Source: Janthinobacterium sp. LM6 (lineage in GTDB: Bacteria > Pseudomonadota > Gammaproteobacteria > Burkholderiales > Burkholderiaceae_D). Taken from it: a DNA stretch of 64,000 nt. The position numbers were made by a program, and so were the translations under genes. Positions within the stretch are counted from its first letter, which is position 1. Each line of letters opens with the position of its first letter. The DNA is taken from NCBI RefSeq assembly GCF_002002885.1, contig NZ_CP019510.1:992001-1056000 (forward strand). Reading direction: 5' to 3'. Shown in pieces: positions 26,642 through 38,295 of this stretch. The notes beneath the pieces are model-generated. The model was not told where the DNA came from and did not search any database. It saw only the letters and a list, made by a program, of their open reading frames with translations.

Positions 26642-27016
26642 ATGGCGACTTATGAATTTACGGTAACGGTCAAGACGCAATATCTGCCCGATCAATCGGC
26701 CCCGGACCAGGGGCGGCACGTGTTCAGCTACACGATCCGCGTCGTCAACACGGGCACGGCTGGCGCGCAACTGATTTCGCGCCACTGGGTCATCACGGAT
26801 GCGAACAACAAGGTGGAAGAGGTGCGCGGCCTGGGCGCCGTCGGCCACCAGCCGCTGCTGCAGCCGGGCGAACAGTTCGAATACACGAGCGGCACCATGC
26901 TGGGCACGCCGCAAGGCTCGATGCACGGCGAATACTTCTGCGTGGCCGAAGACGGCCATCAGTTCGAAGCTTTGATTCCCGAGTTCGTGCTGTCGGTGCC
27001 GCGCACCCTGCATTAA
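26642..27016 (+). CDS. apaG: ApaG protein
   Basis: This 124-residue single immunoglobulin-like beta domain shows YEFTVTVKTQYLPDQS, YTIRVVNTG, RHWVITDANN, GVVGxQP-like GAVGHQPLLQPGEQFEYTSG and MHGEYFCVAEDG. ApaG has been linked to cobalt resistance and magnesium efflux phenotypes, but its molecular role is not settled. I chose the second of two close ATGs (26642) because GAGGA at 26631-26635 is properly spaced for it. It is divergent from rpe and is followed by a weak hairpin. Confidence 0.93.
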   Translation: MATYEFTVTVKTQYLPDQSAPDQGRHVFSYTIRVVNTGTAGAQLISRHWVITDANNKVEEVRGLGAVGHQPLLQPGEQFEYTSGTMLGTPQGSMHGEYFCVAEDGHQFEALIPEFVLSVPRTLH

Positions 27017-27025
27017 GGAAACGCC

Positions 27026-27046
27026 GGGGGCTTGCCCCCTTATTTC
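27026..27046. terminator. Weak terminator between apaG and the small membrane gene
   Basis: GGGGG (27026-27030) pairs with CCCCC (27035-27039) around CTTG, followed by TTATTT. The stem is short but GC-only and lies between convergent genes. Confidence 0.5.
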
Positions 27047-27186
27047 AGTTTTTCGGTGGCGTCCTGTTCTTCACTGAGCTGCTTGCGTGCCGGCGGTGCG
27101 GGCTTTTTGCCCGAATACATGGTCCACCAGACTATAAATGCCAGCAAGAAGAACGCCACCAGCGCCTCTATCATCAAGATCCACAT
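27040..27186 (-). CDS. Small single-pass membrane protein, unknown
   Basis: This protein of about 48 residues has one strong hydrophobic segment (MIEALVAFFLLAFIVWW, residues ~3-20), then a basic/proline stretch and a charged tail ending in EQDATEKLK. The minus-strand sequence ATAGGG lies 5-6 bp before this ATG; another ATG is two codons upstream (27192). Similar tiny proteins are often missed. Its start lies within about 10 bp of the divergent mltA start, so their leaders must overlap. I do not recognise a family and no function can be given. Confidence 0.6.
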   Translation of the reverse strand: MWILMIEALVAFFLLAFIVWWTMYSGKKPAPPARKQLSEEQDATEKLK

Positions 27187-27196
27187 ACGCATCCCT

Positions 27197-28468
27197 ATGT
27201 TATTTACCCGCAGCTTAGTATTTACCCGCCGTCTGTTGACACGCGGTAGTCTACCCGTTTCCATCGGCGCCGTCGCGCTTGCCTTGTCCGCCTGCACCAC
27301 GCCGCCCGTCGCGCCGCCCGCTGCTTCCAGCAGCAAGGCGCCCGCCATTGCGCCGACCGTCGTCAAGCCGGTGCCGGCCAAGCCCGCCGATGCCAAGGAT
27401 GCCACGGATGTGGCGGCGCCCACCTTCGTGCCCGCCAAGTTTGCCGCCTTGCCAGGCTGGGCCCGCGACGACATGCGCGCCGCCTGGCCCGCCTTCATGG
27501 CTTCGTGCGGCGTGCTGGTGAAACGTCCGGACTGGAAGGAATCGTGCACGATTGCGCGCCAGGTCAATGCCGACAGCGACAAAGCCATCCGCCTGTTTTT
27601 CGAGACCTTCTTTGTGCCAAATCAAGTCGTCACCGCCGATGGCGCCAATACTGGACTGGTGACCGGCTACTATGAGCCGCTGCTGCACGGCGCGCGCAAG
27701 CGCGGTGGCCCATACCAGACACCGCTGTACAAGGTGCCTGACGACTTGGTCTCGGTGGATTTGTCCGGCGTGTATCCGGAACTGAAAAACATGCGCTTGC
27801 GGGGCAAGCTGGTCGGCAAGAAGGTGATACCGTACGCAACCCGCGCCGACATAGAGCGCGCCACATCCGTCACGGGCAAGGAATTGCTGTGGGTGGATGA
27901 CGAAGTCGAGGCGTTCTTCCTGCAAGTGCAGGGTTCCGGGCGCGTGCAGCTGACCGATACGCAGGAAACCGTGCGCGTGGCGTATGCGGATCAAAACGGC
28001 CATCCGTACAAATCGATCGGCCGCTATCTGGTCGACAAGGGCGAGCTGACCCTGAGCCAGGCGTCCGCGCAAGGCATCAAGGCGTGGATCGCCGGCCATC
28101 CCACGCGCAAGGATGAATTGTTCAACGCCAACCCGAGCTATGTCTTCTTCAAGGAAGAGCGCCTGCCCGATCCGAAAGTGGGGCCGAAGGGCGCACTGGG
28201 CGTGCCGCTGACGCCGCAGCGCTCGGTGGCCATCGATTCGCGCTTCCTGCCGCTGGGCGCGCCCGTGTTCCTGTCCACCACGCAAGCCAATAGCGAGATT
28301 CCCATGCAGCGCCTGGTGATGGCGCAGGATACGGGCGGCGCCATTCGCGGGCCCATCCGTGTCGATTATTTCTTTGGCTTTGGCGCGGAAGCAGCCGAGA
28401 ATGCGGGCCGCATGAAACAGAGCGGCGCCGTGTGGGTGTTGTTGCCGAAGCAGGCGCCGGCGCGCTGA
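27197..28468 (+). CDS. mltA: Membrane-bound lytic murein transglycosylase A
   Basis: This lipoprotein of about 423 residues has a lipobox LSAC (Cys about residue 31), followed by an Ala/Pro-rich linker to residue ~75. The catalytic double-psi beta-barrel and 3D domain follow: TGYYEPLLHGARKR, FFLQVQGSGRVQL, RYLVDKGEL, NPSYVFF and the C-terminal acidic pair in MAQDTGGAIRGPIRVDYFFGFG, which holds the catalytic Asp of the family. It cuts the glycan strands of peptidoglycan, giving 1,6-anhydromuropeptides. No ribosome-binding site precedes the ATG chosen, and in-frame TTG codons follow, so the first few residues are uncertain. Confidence 0.9.
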   Translation: MLFTRSLVFTRRLLTRGSLPVSIGAVALALSACTTPPVAPPAASSSKAPAIAPTVVKPVPAKPADAKDATDVAAPTFVPAKFAALPGWARDDMRAAWPAFMASCGVLVKRPDWKESCTIARQVNADSDKAIRLFFETFFVPNQVVTADGANTGLVTGYYEPLLHGARKRGGPYQTPLYKVPDDLVSVDLSGVYPELKNMRLRGKLVGKKVIPYATRADIERATSVTGKELLWVDDEVEAFFLQVQGSGRVQLTDTQETVRVAYADQNGHPYKSIGRYLVDKGELTLSQASAQGIKAWIAGHPTRKDELFNANPSYVFFKEERLPDPKVGPKGALGVPLTPQRSVAIDSRFLPLGAPVFLSTTQANSEIPMQRLVMAQDTGGAIRGPIRVDYFFGFGAEAAENAGRMKQSGAVWVLLPKQAPAR

Positions 28469-28508
28469 ATTTTTCGGGGCGCCGGGTTGGGATTGCGCTA
28501 GCGCAAGG

Positions 28509-28946
28509 TTAGCGCAGGACCATGACGGGTAGATGGGTGTGGGCCAGCACTTTTTGCGTTTCGCTGCCCACGAACAGCTTGTTCAAGCCCTTGCGGCCAT
28601 GCGATGCCATCAGGATGATGTCGCAATGGTAGGTTTGCGCTGCATTGACGATTTCATCATGCGGGCTCGGCGACACGGCCACCACGCCTTCGAAAGGCAC
28701 GCCTGCGTCACGCGCCGCTGCGCCGATCTTGTCGATGGCGCGTTGCGACGCTTCCTGCATCTGTTGTTCATACAGGCTGGCGTCGAGCACGATGCCGCCG
28801 TCGGCCATCGGCGAGAACGGGAAAGGCTGCACCACGCTGATGGCGACCAGCTTGGCCTTGTTCAGTTGGGCGAAGGCGAGGGCGGTCTCGGCGGCTTTGT
28901 CGGACAACGGCGAGCCGTCGGTGGGAAATAAGATGGTGTTAAACAT
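28509..28946 (-). CDS. Universal stress protein (UspA family)
   Basis: This 145-residue single Usp domain shows MFNTILFPTDGSPLS at the N-terminus and the nucleotide-binding loop ILMASHGRKGLNKLFVGSETQKVL, then LPVMVLR. The G-x2-G...GS motif suggests an ATP-binding member. Usp proteins accumulate under starvation, oxidative or redox stress; no specific role can be given. The gene is alone, converges with mltA (40 bp between the stops), and has an AT-rich 5' region. Confidence 0.92.
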   Translation of the reverse strand: MFNTILFPTDGSPLSDKAAETALAFAQLNKAKLVAISVVQPFPFSPMADGGIVLDASLYEQQMQEASQRAIDKIGAAARDAGVPFEGVVAVSPSPHDEIVNAAQTYHCDIILMASHGRKGLNKLFVGSETQKVLAHTHLPVMVLR

Positions 28947-29083
28947 AGCGTGCTCCTCAAGTGATGTAAGACAGCTTATGGATTTACATCAATTAAAACC
29001 TTGATATAAATCAAACCTCACAAGCTTTGGCGAGAATAGTGTCGCCAAGGCAATCTTTTAGCAGTGTATGCCCGTTCATCGCT

Positions 29084-30199
29084 TCAGGTGCGCACGCTAC
29101 GCAGCGGCGTGCCCCACACCATGGCCACCGTCAACAGGATGCTGCCGGCCGCGATGCAAGCGAGACCATTGCGCACGCCAAAGTGTTCCGCGATCCAGCC
29201 GGCGGCCAGCGCACCCAGCGGCGCCGTCGCCACCGTCAGGAAGCGCATGGTCGACGTCATGCGGCCCAGCATGGGGTCGGGCGTGACTTTCTGGCGCAGG
29301 CCCAGGTAGGGAATAAAGAACAGCATCACGCCGCAATCGAAAAAGAACATCAATATGGCATACGCTACGGCGCTGGCGGCCGCGCTGCCGAACAGCGCTG
29401 CCGGAATCGTTGGCGTCAGGGCAAAGCACACCGAGGTGGATGCCAGGCCGATCAGGATGGTGCGGCCGGCGCCGTAGCGCTTCGTCAGCGGCTTGACGAT
29501 GAAGGCGCTGAGCAAGACGCCGGCGCCGCCCAGCATCTGCGTCATGCCCAGCACGCCAGGGCTCATGCCCAGGTCGCGCGTGGCGAACAGCACCGTCAAG
29601 GCCATGCTGGCGTAAAACAGGAAGTGCCAGATACCGGCACCCCAGGCCAGCGCGCGCAGCAGCGGTTCGCGCCAGACGAACAGCAAGCCGTCGGCGATGT
29701 CGCGCAGGGCGTGTTTGCTTGACGGCGCCGGCCGTGGGTCGCGCACGCTCATGGCGCGCAAATTGAAGACGGAAATCAGATAGCCGCACGCCGTGCACAG
29801 GATGGCGACGGGCGCGGACAGCACTTGCACCAGCACGCCGGCCAGGCCGGGACCGATCAGGCGCGAAGCCGATTCGGTGGCGGCAAATTTCGACTGCGCA
29901 TCGATCAAGCCATCGCGGCCCACCAGGAAAGTCAGAAACACCTGCTCGGCGCCGCCGCCCACGACGAAGCCCGTGCCGATGATGAACCCCACTATATATA
30001 ACCACGGCATCGACAGCACGCCGCACCAGTAAGCCACGGCCACGCTGGCCAGGGCCAGGCCGGACATGCTTTCGCTGAACAGCATGATCGGGTGCTTGCT
30101 GCGCCGGTCCAGCAGCACGCCGACGGGTAAACCGAACAGGGCGAACGGCAGCGCCTGCAAGGCAACCAGCACGCCCATCTGTTCTGGCGTCGCATGCAA
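29084..30199 (-). CDS. MFS transporter (DHA3/EntS-like), start uncertain
   Basis: From the TTG at 30199 this gives 371 residues with about 11 membrane segments and the MFS_3 pattern (GVLLDRRSKHPIM after the second segment; SRLIGPGLAGVLVQ; PLTKRYGAGR). The first helix of the family is missing from this version. The same frame continues upstream without a stop to 30428 and encodes a typical first helix (FRRLWFSNGLNCFGAQITSL), but contains no ATG, GTG or TTG; an ATT at 30355 is the best candidate start. Such transporters export small molecules (enterobactin, drugs). It may be translated from a rare codon or be damaged at its 5' end. The substrate is unknown. Confidence 0.8.
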   Translation of the reverse strand: MHATPEQMGVLVALQALPFALFGLPVGVLLDRRSKHPIMLFSESMSGLALASVAVAYWCGVLSMPWLYIVGFIIGTGFVVGGGAEQVFLTFLVGRDGLIDAQSKFAATESASRLIGPGLAGVLVQVLSAPVAILCTACGYLISVFNLRAMSVRDPRPAPSSKHALRDIADGLLFVWREPLLRALAWGAGIWHFLFYASMALTVLFATRDLGMSPGVLGMTQMLGGAGVLLSAFIVKPLTKRYGAGRTILIGLASTSVCFALTPTIPAALFGSAAASAVAYAILMFFFDCGVMLFFIPYLGLRQKVTPDPMLGRMTSTMRFLTVATAPLGALAAGWIAEHFGVRNGLACIAAGSILLTVAMVWGTPLRSVRT

Positions 30200-30463
30200 T
30201 AACAGTACCGCGCACAGGGGCAGGGCCAGCGACGTGATCTGGGCGCCGAAGCAATTGAGGCCGTTGCTGAACCACAGGCGGCGGAAATCGACGCTGGCGG
30301 CGCTGCCGTCGCCGCGCAGGTAATCGGCGCAGTACTGGAAGATGGAGGAGAAAATATCTTGCTCGATATGAAAATGATCAGGCTCACAATAATAGCAGCG
30401 CGCCTGTCGCGCCGCCGCCGTTAGCCGCTACAATCGTCACACCGTTCATCGAGAGGAGACACT

Positions 30464-31240
30464 ATGCAATACGAAGACCTGATCATCGACATCCTGGACA
30501 AAGTGGCGCTCATCCGCCTGAACCGTCCGAAGGCGCTCAACGCCTTGAACGACAACATGATGAATGAGCTGGGCGACGCCCTGCTCAAATTCGACGCGGA
30601 CGAGAATATCGGCTGCATCGTGCTCACGGGCAGCGAAAAAGCGTTTGCCGCCGGCGCCGATATCGCCGCTATGGCCGATTACACGTATCCCGATACCTTT
30701 ACCCAGGGTTACATCAGCCGCAATTGGGAGCATATCTTGCGCGTGCGCAAACCGGTGGTGGGCGCGGTGGCTGGCTATGCGCTCGGCGGCGGTTGCGAAC
30801 TGGCCATGATGTGCGATTTCCTGATTGCCGCCGACAGCGCCAAATTCGGCCAGCCGGAAATCAAGGTCGGCGTCACGCCGGGCGCGGGCGGCACGCAGCG
30901 TTTGCCGCGCGCCATCGGCAAGGCCAAGGCCATGGATTTGCTGCTGACGGCGCGCACCATCGACGCCGCCGAGGCTGAACGCATCGGCCTGGTGTCGCGC
31001 GTCGTGCCGGCCGATAAGCTGCTGGAAGAAGCCCTGGCTGCCGCCAAGACCATCGCCGCCATGCCGACCTCGGTAGCCATGATGATCAAGGATTGCGTCA
31101 ACCGCGCCTTTGAAACGACCTTGACCGATGGTGTCGCCTACGAGCGCCGTCTCTTCCAGGCTGCCTTCGGGACGCCTGCACAAAAAGAAGGCATGCACGC
31201 TTTCCTGGAAAAGCGCTTGCCAAACTTCGACGGTCTTTGA
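30464..31240 (+). CDS. Enoyl-CoA hydratase
   Basis: This 258-residue crotonase-fold enzyme has both catalytic glutamates, in [11 protein letters not shown] and in [22 protein letters not shown], the arrangement of true enoyl-CoA hydratases (short-chain ECH/FadB1/PaaF type). The oxyanion-hole segment [11 protein letters not shown] is also present. It hydrates trans-2-enoyl-CoA to 3-hydroxyacyl-CoA in beta-oxidation or aromatic degradation. A GAGAGGAG ribosome-binding site precedes it. No other fatty-acid gene is adjacent; it lies between the MFS gene and the rRNA operon, so the pathway is open. Confidence 0.9.
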   Translation: MQYEDLIIDILDKVALIRLNRPKALNALNDNMMNELGDALLKFDADENIGCIVLTGSEKAFAAGADIAAMADYTYPDTFTQGYISRNWEHILRVRKPVVGAVAGYALGGGCELAMMCDFLIAADSAKFGQPEIKVGVTPGAGGTQRLPRAIGKAKAMDLLLTARTIDAAEAERIGLVSRVVPADKLLEEALAAAKTIAAMPTSVAMMIKDCVNRAFETTLTDGVAYERRLFQAAFGTPAQKEGMHAFLEKRLPNFDGL

Positions 31241-31322
31241 TATGATTCGCCTCCCCGATGAGACGCACTAGTTTGCGGCACAAAAGGGACAGCCTTCCGG
31301 GGCTGGGTAGTAAAAAAGAAGG

Positions 31323-31351
31323 TTGACGGATTTAGCGAAATGCTTCATACT
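31323..31351 (+). promoter_or_regulatory. rRNA operon P1 promoter
   Basis: TTGACG (31323-31328) and CATACT (31346-31351) are separated by exactly 17 bp, with an A-rich stretch (31309-31319) just upstream resembling an UP element. Confidence 0.8.
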
Positions 31352-31426
31352 CTTCCTTCTTCGCAGCTGACAAACACAACGCTTTGTCGATAGCGCGAGA
31401 GTGGTAAATAAGCAGTACCGAATACA

Positions 31427-31440
31427 GTTCTTTAACAATT
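31427..31440 (+). promoter_or_regulatory. boxA antitermination site in the rRNA leader
   Basis: GTTCTTTAACAATT matches the boxA sequence bound by NusB/NusE, placed in the leader before 16S. A second copy occurs in the spacer before 23S (33503-33515). Confidence 0.8.
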
Positions 31441-31468
31441 AACAGTCGATAAGTGTGGACATTTGATG
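31439..31468 (+). other. 16S processing stalk, 5' strand
   Basis: This 30-nt segment is complementary to 33195-33224, downstream of 16S, with only two G-U wobbles. The pair forms the long helix that brackets pre-16S rRNA and is the usual RNase III substrate. Confidence 0.85.
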
Positions 31469-31629
31469 TAAGTGCAGCAGCGATCTTCGGATTGCTGTAA
31501 TACTTAAAATATATCAAATGTTCACAAGAAATAATGAAATAGGCGCTACGAAAGTAGTGGCCTGTCAGTTTTTTGAGTGAGCGACCCGTCGCAAGACGGT
31601 GCCGGTAAAACGGCAAAGTAACAGAGATT

Positions 31630-33163
<1,534 letters not shown>

Positions 33164-33194
33164 GAGTTTGCACGAATCATGTAAATGATTCACG

Positions 33195-33224
33195 CATCAA
33201 ATGTTCACACTTATCGGCTGTTAA
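33195..33224 (+). other. 16S processing stalk, 3' strand
   Basis: Partner of 31439-31468; 28 of 30 pairs are Watson-Crick and two are G-U. Confidence 0.85.
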
Positions 33225-33260
33225 ATGAAGAAGAAACAGTAGTCGTAGTAGCACCGCGTT

Positions 33261-33337
33261 GGGGCTGTAGCTCAGCTGGTTAGAGCACCGTGTTGATAAC
33301 GCGGGGGTCGTTGGTTCGAGTCCAACCAGCCCTACCA
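33261..33337 (+). tRNA. tRNA-Ile (anticodon GAT)
   Basis: This 77-nt cloverleaf lies in the 16S-23S spacer: the acceptor GGGGCTG pairs with CAGCCCT (first pair G-U), the anticodon stem CCGTG/CGCGG encloses TTGATAA, and the T-arm and encoded CCA are present. Confidence 0.97.
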
Positions 33338-33356
33338 GCTAATTAGTAAAATCTCA

Positions 33357-33432
33357 GGGGGATTAGCTCAGCTGGGAGAGCACCTGCTTTGCAAGCAGGG
33401 GGTCGTCGGTTCGATCCCGTCATCCTCCACCA
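33357..33432 (+). tRNA. tRNA-Ala (anticodon TGC)
   Basis: 76-nt cloverleaf 19 bp after tRNA-Ile: acceptor GGGGGAT with ATCCTCC, anticodon loop TTTGCAA, encoded CCA. Ile-Ala in the spacer is the standard betaproteobacterial arrangement. Confidence 0.97.
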
Positions 33433-33502
33433 CGTTTTACCCGAAAGTGCAAACGTAAGCCGTCAGGTTTAGGTTTGATCTTTTAGCGATCAAAGCTGTT
33501 TC

Positions 33503-33515
33503 GTTCTTTAACAAT
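33503..33515 (+). promoter_or_regulatory. Second boxA site, before 23S
   Basis: GTTCTTTAACAAT repeats the leader boxA, in the 249-bp spacer between tRNA-Ala and 23S; this is usual for antitermination through the long 23S gene. Confidence 0.75.
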
Positions 33516-33681
33516 CTGGAAGAAGTAAAGATTATTTATTGATCAAGTCTATGCGTGCAGCAATGCATGAGGCGACTTGATGGGTAATGATTGTATGTAT
33601 CAACAAACAAGCAACAACGTTGTACTTTCTTATCCCTGTAGCGCTCTTTGATTACCTAGTAATCAGAGGCTAACGTTATAG

Positions 33682-36557
<2,876 letters not shown>

Positions 36558-36692
36558 ATAACCTTAGCAGGTACAGAGGATGAGAAAGTACATGTTGCGT
36601 GTGTGTTGATACACCAATTCATTACCCCAATCTTTGCTTCTTCCCGATTCAGGCTTTGTCGTCCTACAGGAGACAAACGCCAGTACAAGTTA

Positions 36693-36808
36693 TGCCTGAT
36701 GACCATAGCAAGTTGGTCCCACCCCTTCCCATCCCGAACAGGACCGTGAAACAACTTTGCGCCGATGATAGTGCTGCAACCAGTGTGAAAGTAGGTTATC
36801 GTCAGGCT
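36693..36808 (+). rRNA. rrf: 5S ribosomal RNA, first copy
   Basis: This 116-nt gene has the terminal helix TGCCTGATGA with TCGTCAGGCT and the conserved CCCATCCCGAAC loop C. It lies 135 bp after 23S and is followed by a terminator at 36826-36858, which ends the main operon. Confidence 0.95.
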
Positions 36809-36825
36809 TGTTATTCGCAGTAGAG

Positions 36826-36858
36826 AAAAACCCGATCAGCAATGGTCGGGTTTTTTTT
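36826..36858 (+). terminator. Terminator of the rRNA operon
   Basis: ACCCGA pairs with TCGGGT (extended by an A-run/T-run) around a 10-base loop, followed by eight T residues. Confidence 0.9.
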
Positions 36859-36913
36859 CGTCCGGTGCTTTTGTCGCGATAAAATCCCACTTTTAGTCCC
36901 ATCTTCAGGCAAA

Positions 36914-36931
36914 TTACTATATAATTCGCCT
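36914..36931 (+). promoter_or_regulatory. Candidate promoter of the second 5S gene
   Basis: A perfect TATAAT (36920-36925) lies 60 bp before the second 5S and after the operon terminator. No good -35 hexamer is seen at 16-18 bp, so it would be a weak promoter or one dependent on other contacts. Confidence 0.45.
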
Positions 36932-36984
36932 CCTCAGATCAGATGGTTTGCTGCCCCGTTGGGAGCAGGCTGTTGAAAAAGTTA

Positions 36985-37100
36985 TGCCTGATGACCATAG
37001 CAAGTTGGTCCCACCCCTTCCCATCCCGAACAGGACCGTGAAACAACTTTGCGCCGATGATAGTGCTGCAACCAGTGTGAAAGTAGGTTATCGTCAGGCT
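36985..37100 (+). rRNA. rrf: 5S ribosomal RNA, second copy
   Basis: This copy is identical over 116 nt to the first 5S, at a 292-bp offset. The identity extends a few bases on both sides (36979-37106 against 36687-36814). It has its own terminator immediately downstream and a TATAAT upstream, so it may be transcribed on its own or by read-through. Confidence 0.95.
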
Positions 37101-37110
37101 TGTTATATAA

Positions 37111-37140
37111 AAAAACCCCGCTAGGTGCGGGGTTTTTTTT
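37111..37140 (+). terminator. Terminator after the second 5S
   Basis: CCCCG (37116-37120) pairs with CGGGG (37128-37132), extended by A5/T5, with an 8-base T-run. Confidence 0.9.
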
Positions 37141-37160
37141 CGTCTGCAGCGTTCATCGGA

Positions 37161-37505
37161 TCAGATGCCCCAGGTGATGCTTTCATTTTCCGCCTTGGCC
37201 GAGCGCAGCATTTCCATCAAAGGATAGGCGCGCTGCGAAAAATGCACTTTTTGCGCGCGCGCATGGGCGCCTGTTTCACCATCTTCCAGCGTTTCCGGCG
37301 TATGCGCATCGTGTTCGACGTCATTTTCCGGATGCAGTTTGCTTTCCGCGACTTCTTTTTCCAGCAGGGCCAGGGCATCGCCCGCTTCCGCTGGCGTGAT
37401 GACGCCGCGCGTGGGGTTCTTGTGCAGGATGTCGAGGATGCGCTGGGCATGTTCCTGGTACATCAGCACTTCTGGGGAGGATTTGGATTTGAATGAGATC
37501 AACAT
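37161..37505 (-). CDS. DUF1840 domain protein
   Basis: This 114-residue protein with no signal peptide begins MLISFKSKSSPEVLMY and shows the DUF1840 pattern: AQRILDILHKNPTRGVITPAEAGDALALLE, a variable acidic middle, and a C-terminal FSQRAYPLMEMLRSAKAE. The family is found mainly in beta/gammaproteobacteria and has no known function. The helical pattern suggests a small all-alpha cytosolic protein. It converges with the second 5S gene. About 180 bp upstream contain nothing recognisable. Confidence 0.88.
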   Translation of the reverse strand: MLISFKSKSSPEVLMYQEHAQRILDILHKNPTRGVITPAEAGDALALLEKEVAESKLHPENDVEHDAHTPETLEDGETGAHARAQKVHFSQRAYPLMEMLRSAKAENESITWGI

Positions 37506-37685
37506 AAGCGCTTTCTGAAACTTGTTGTTAGTGTCGAAACAATATCACGACTTGAAATGTCGCACAGGCCGTCCGATTGCCCGGATTGCACATTTGCAAG
37601 CCGGATAGGGCCATCTGTTGGACAACGCACGTATTTACAAGAGCGTGCTTACCGTGAAAACATCCGTTTAAGCGATCGTTAAGTC

Positions 37686-38231
37686 TCAATCCAGTTTCAC
37701 CGAGTCCATGAACGTGTCGATGGTGTCACGCGACAGCTTGCTTTCTTCACCGAGTATGATGATCTGGAAGATGCGCTTGTCCTGCGCCACAAAACGGCCG
37801 ACCAGCAGGACGGGCTTGCCTTGCTGCGTCCCCGTCGCTTCGACGCTCAGCGCGCTGCGTTGATGGCTGCCGGCCGCCGTGCTGCTGGCCGTCGACGCGG
37901 ATTTCTCGCTGCGCACGACACCATTGATATTTTTCAACAGGGCTGTCTGCATCGCGGGCAGGGCCGTTTGTGCCTGTTCCGCGCTGTCGAGCATGGCGCT
38001 GCCGATGGCGAAGGTATTGCCATCGACCTCGCTGGCCGTCATGGTCAGGCTGACTTTCTTGCCGTCGAGATCGATCTCGCGCGTCAGCACGGCCGGCTTG
38101 CCCGGAAACAGGGCCGTAAACTGGGCGTCGGGGCTGCGATAGTCGCGCCAGTCGAATTTCGGACTGCAGGCGGACAGGACGCTGGCGGCCGCGAGCGTAG
38201 CCAGAAAGAGGGCAAGTGATGTTTTTTTCAT
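37686..38231 (-). CDS. Lipoprotein of unknown function
   Basis: This 181-residue protein has a lipobox (VLSAC, Cys about residue 22). The mature part begins SPKFDWRDYRSPDAQFTALFPGKPAVLTREIDL, which resembles the start of small betaproteobacterial lipoproteins with a PsbP/MOG1-like beta-sheet fold; that resemblance is weak. A Ser/Ala/Thr-rich insertion (about 110-122) is probably a loop. The start Met follows the expected charged MKKTS. It lies downstream of comM on the same strand with 64 bp between. Its function cannot be inferred. Confidence 0.78.
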   Translation of the reverse strand: MKKTSLALFLATLAAASVLSACSPKFDWRDYRSPDAQFTALFPGKPAVLTREIDLDGKKVSLTMTASEVDGNTFAIGSAMLDSAEQAQTALPAMQTALLKNINGVVRSEKSASTASSTAAGSHQRSALSVEATGTQQGKPVLLVGRFVAQDKRIFQIIILGEESKLSRDTIDTFMDSVKLD

Positions 38232-38295
38232 CAACAGATGGTAGCAGTGCTGCCAATCACGCGCAATCGCGCACGTGTGGGGTTCAGCGCTTGCC

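Larger units (their letters stand above)
31241..31629 (+). promoter_or_regulatory. rRNA operon promoter and leader region (no gene)
   Basis: This 389-bp stretch has no gene. It holds a short GC hairpin (31280-31300), an A-rich upstream element before the promoter, the P1 promoter, boxA and the 5' half of the 16S processing stalk, all listed separately. Two short open frames here have no coding character. Confidence 0.85.

Noticed and set aside
36687..37106. 128-bp direct repeat as a sign of an insertion element or attachment site
   Set aside because: The repeat is the 5S gene plus a few flanking bases; no transposase, integrase or terminal inverted repeats are present.
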